NCBI RefSeq assembly: GCF_900070325.1
Contig: NZ_LN879430.1
Coordinates: 360,501-424,500 of the forward strand
Length of the DNA stretch: 64,000 bases
Direction of reading: 5' to 3'
Source of the DNA: Herbinix luporum
Lineage (GTDB): Bacteria; Bacillota; Clostridia; Lachnospirales; Lachnospiraceae
Under the pieces are notes generated by a model. That model ran no database searches and was not told where the DNA came from. It was given only the letters and a program-made list of their open reading frames with translations. Shown here one piece after another: positions 63,111 to 64,000 of this stretch (positions within the stretch are counted from its first letter, which is position 1; each line of letters starts with the position of its first letter). Position numbers and translations under genes: made by a program.

Positions 63111-64000
63111 ATGAACGATAAATTTACACAAAATGCAATACAAGCGATTAATTCCGCTAGGGAAACTGCTTTACGTCTTAACCATAATTATATTGGTACA
63201 GAGCATATCCTAATGGGTTTAATGCAGGTTGATGGAGTTGCCTCCAGAGTACTAAGAGAAAATGGCGTAACTGTTGAGAAGGTTATGGAGCTGGTTAATC
63301 AGCTTATAGCACCTAGCAGCGGCGTTGAAATGATGGAGGGGGGAGATTTTACCCCAAGATCTAAGCGAATTTTAGATCAAAGTCAGAGGGAAGCAGCCAG
63401 ATTTAAAGCCCAACAAGCAGGTACCGAGCATATCTTAATTGCCTTGCTTAGGGAGCAGGATTGTATAGCTGTAAGGCTTTTAAATACCCTTGGAGTTAAT
63501 CTACAGAAGGTATATATTGATTTGTTGCAGGCAGCCGGTGTAGATATCAGTACTGCTAAGAATGATTACTCTGCCAGTAAAAATAAGGGTAAGGCTAAGT
63601 CCTCTACCCCAACTCTTGACCAATACAGCAGAGATTTAACCCAATATGCCAGAGATGGCAAATTAGATCCTGTAATTGGCAGAGAGACTGAAATTCAAAG
63701 AGTGGTTCAGATACTAAGCAGACGGACCAAGAATAACCCTTGCTTAGTGGGTGAACCGGGAGTGGGTAAGACAGCTATTGCTGAAGGCCTTGCCCTTAAA
63801 ATAGTTGAAGGAAATATTCCGGAAACCATTAAGGATAAAAGGGTAGTTACCTTGGATTTATCCGGTATGGTAGCAGGCTCTAAATATCGTGGTGAATTTG
63901 AAGAAAGAATTAAGAAGGTAATAAATGAAGTTATAAACGACGGAAATGTACTTTTATTTATCGATGAGCTTCATACCATAATAGGGGCAGGTGGAGCAGA
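63111..64000 (+). CDS. clpC: ATP-dependent Clp protease ATP-binding subunit ClpC (partial)
   Basis: ATG 63111 follows TGGAGG. The first 296 codons are present; the gene continues past the window edge. It has the double Clp N-terminal repeat (about 5-140, with [14 protein letters not shown] and [13 protein letters not shown]) and the start of the first AAA+ domain with Walker A GEPGVGKT near 213 and Walker [10 protein letters not shown] near 283. ClpC unfolds phosphoarginine-tagged proteins for ClpP. It may be read from the operon promoter or from an additional promoter near the AT array. Confidence 0.96.
   Translation, partial: MNDKFTQNAIQAINSARETALRLNHNYIGTEHILMGLMQVDGVASRVLRENGVTVEKVMELVNQLIAPSSGVEMMEGGDFTPRSKRILDQSQREAARFKAQQAGTEHILIALLREQDCIAVRLLNTLGVNLQKVYIDLLQAAGVDISTAKNDYSASKNKGKAKSSTPTLDQYSRDLTQYARDGKLDPVIGRETEIQRVVQILSRRTKNNPCLVGEPGVGKTAIAEGLALKIVEGNIPETIKDKRVVTLDLSGMVAGSKYRGEFEERIKKVINEVINDGNVLLFIDELHTIIGAGGA

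Overview
The window is AT-rich chromosomal DNA from a low-GC, Gram-positive, motile, probably anaerobic Clostridia bacterium, most likely a member of the Lachnospiraceae. The genus cannot be fixed from sequence alone. The evidence is the sigma-D type flagellar regulon, FliW/CsrA control of flagellin, an HprK/Crh-like pair, the uvrC-hprK-glcK-murB-rapZ-whiA cluster, mcsAB-clpC, a [FeFe]-hydrogenase-like protein and frequent TTG/GTG starts with strong AGGAGG ribosome binding sites.

Layout. 1-4.0 kb: the 3' end of a sugar ABC transporter ATPase gene, a CdaR/PucR-like regulator, a CtpA-type protease gene with a frameshift in its membrane anchor, a perfect 24-bp palindrome and an ArsB/NhaD-like permease that lacks its usual N-terminus. 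4.1-15.5 kb: a late flagellar cluster (flgM, flgN, two tandem flgK genes, flgL, fliW, csrA, flaG, fliD, fliS, a FliT/FlgN-like chaperone and flagellin), with sigma-D promoters before flgM, flaG and flagellin. The flagellin leader has a CsrA-type hairpin, and the flagellin carries an 11-unit Thr-Glu-Pro repeat in place of a normal central domain.

15.5-23.5 kb: a surface-modification region with two mobile elements. It holds an IS200/IS605 remnant, a glycosyltransferase with its own sigma-D-like promoter, a broken CDP-glycerol-transferase-like gene, an IS6-family element with no target duplication, a GNAT-like gene cut at the IS border, then a second sigma-D-like promoter driving an unknown 644-aa secreted protein, a Maf-N-like protein and a signal peptidase II. 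This is the least explained part of the window.

23.6-43 kb: housekeeping genes: ftsH; uvrC-hprK-glcK-murB-rapZ-whiA-crh-like; a polysaccharide deacetylase; dnaE and pfkA; an ABC exporter; an ECF sigma factor with a membrane partner; and a small acidic membrane protein. 43-56.5 kb: a DUF1622 protein, a large Ig-like secreted protein, a [FeFe]-hydrogenase-like protein, a VanZ protein, an M29 aminopeptidase with an extra N-terminal region, an ABC-2 type exporter and purM-purN-purD. 56.6-64 kb: an SH3/glucosaminidase wall hydrolase, a cohesin-like membrane-anchored protein, then a GntR regulator with a well-formed self-operator heading mcsA-mcsB-clpC, the place where ctsR normally sits. clpC runs off the right edge behind a 17-bp AT-rich tandem array.

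No rRNA, tRNA or CRISPR array was seen. The most promising leads are the sigma-D-linked surface module at 16-23.5 kb, the GntR-controlled clpC operon, the flagellin leader and repeat, and two homopolymer frameshifts.
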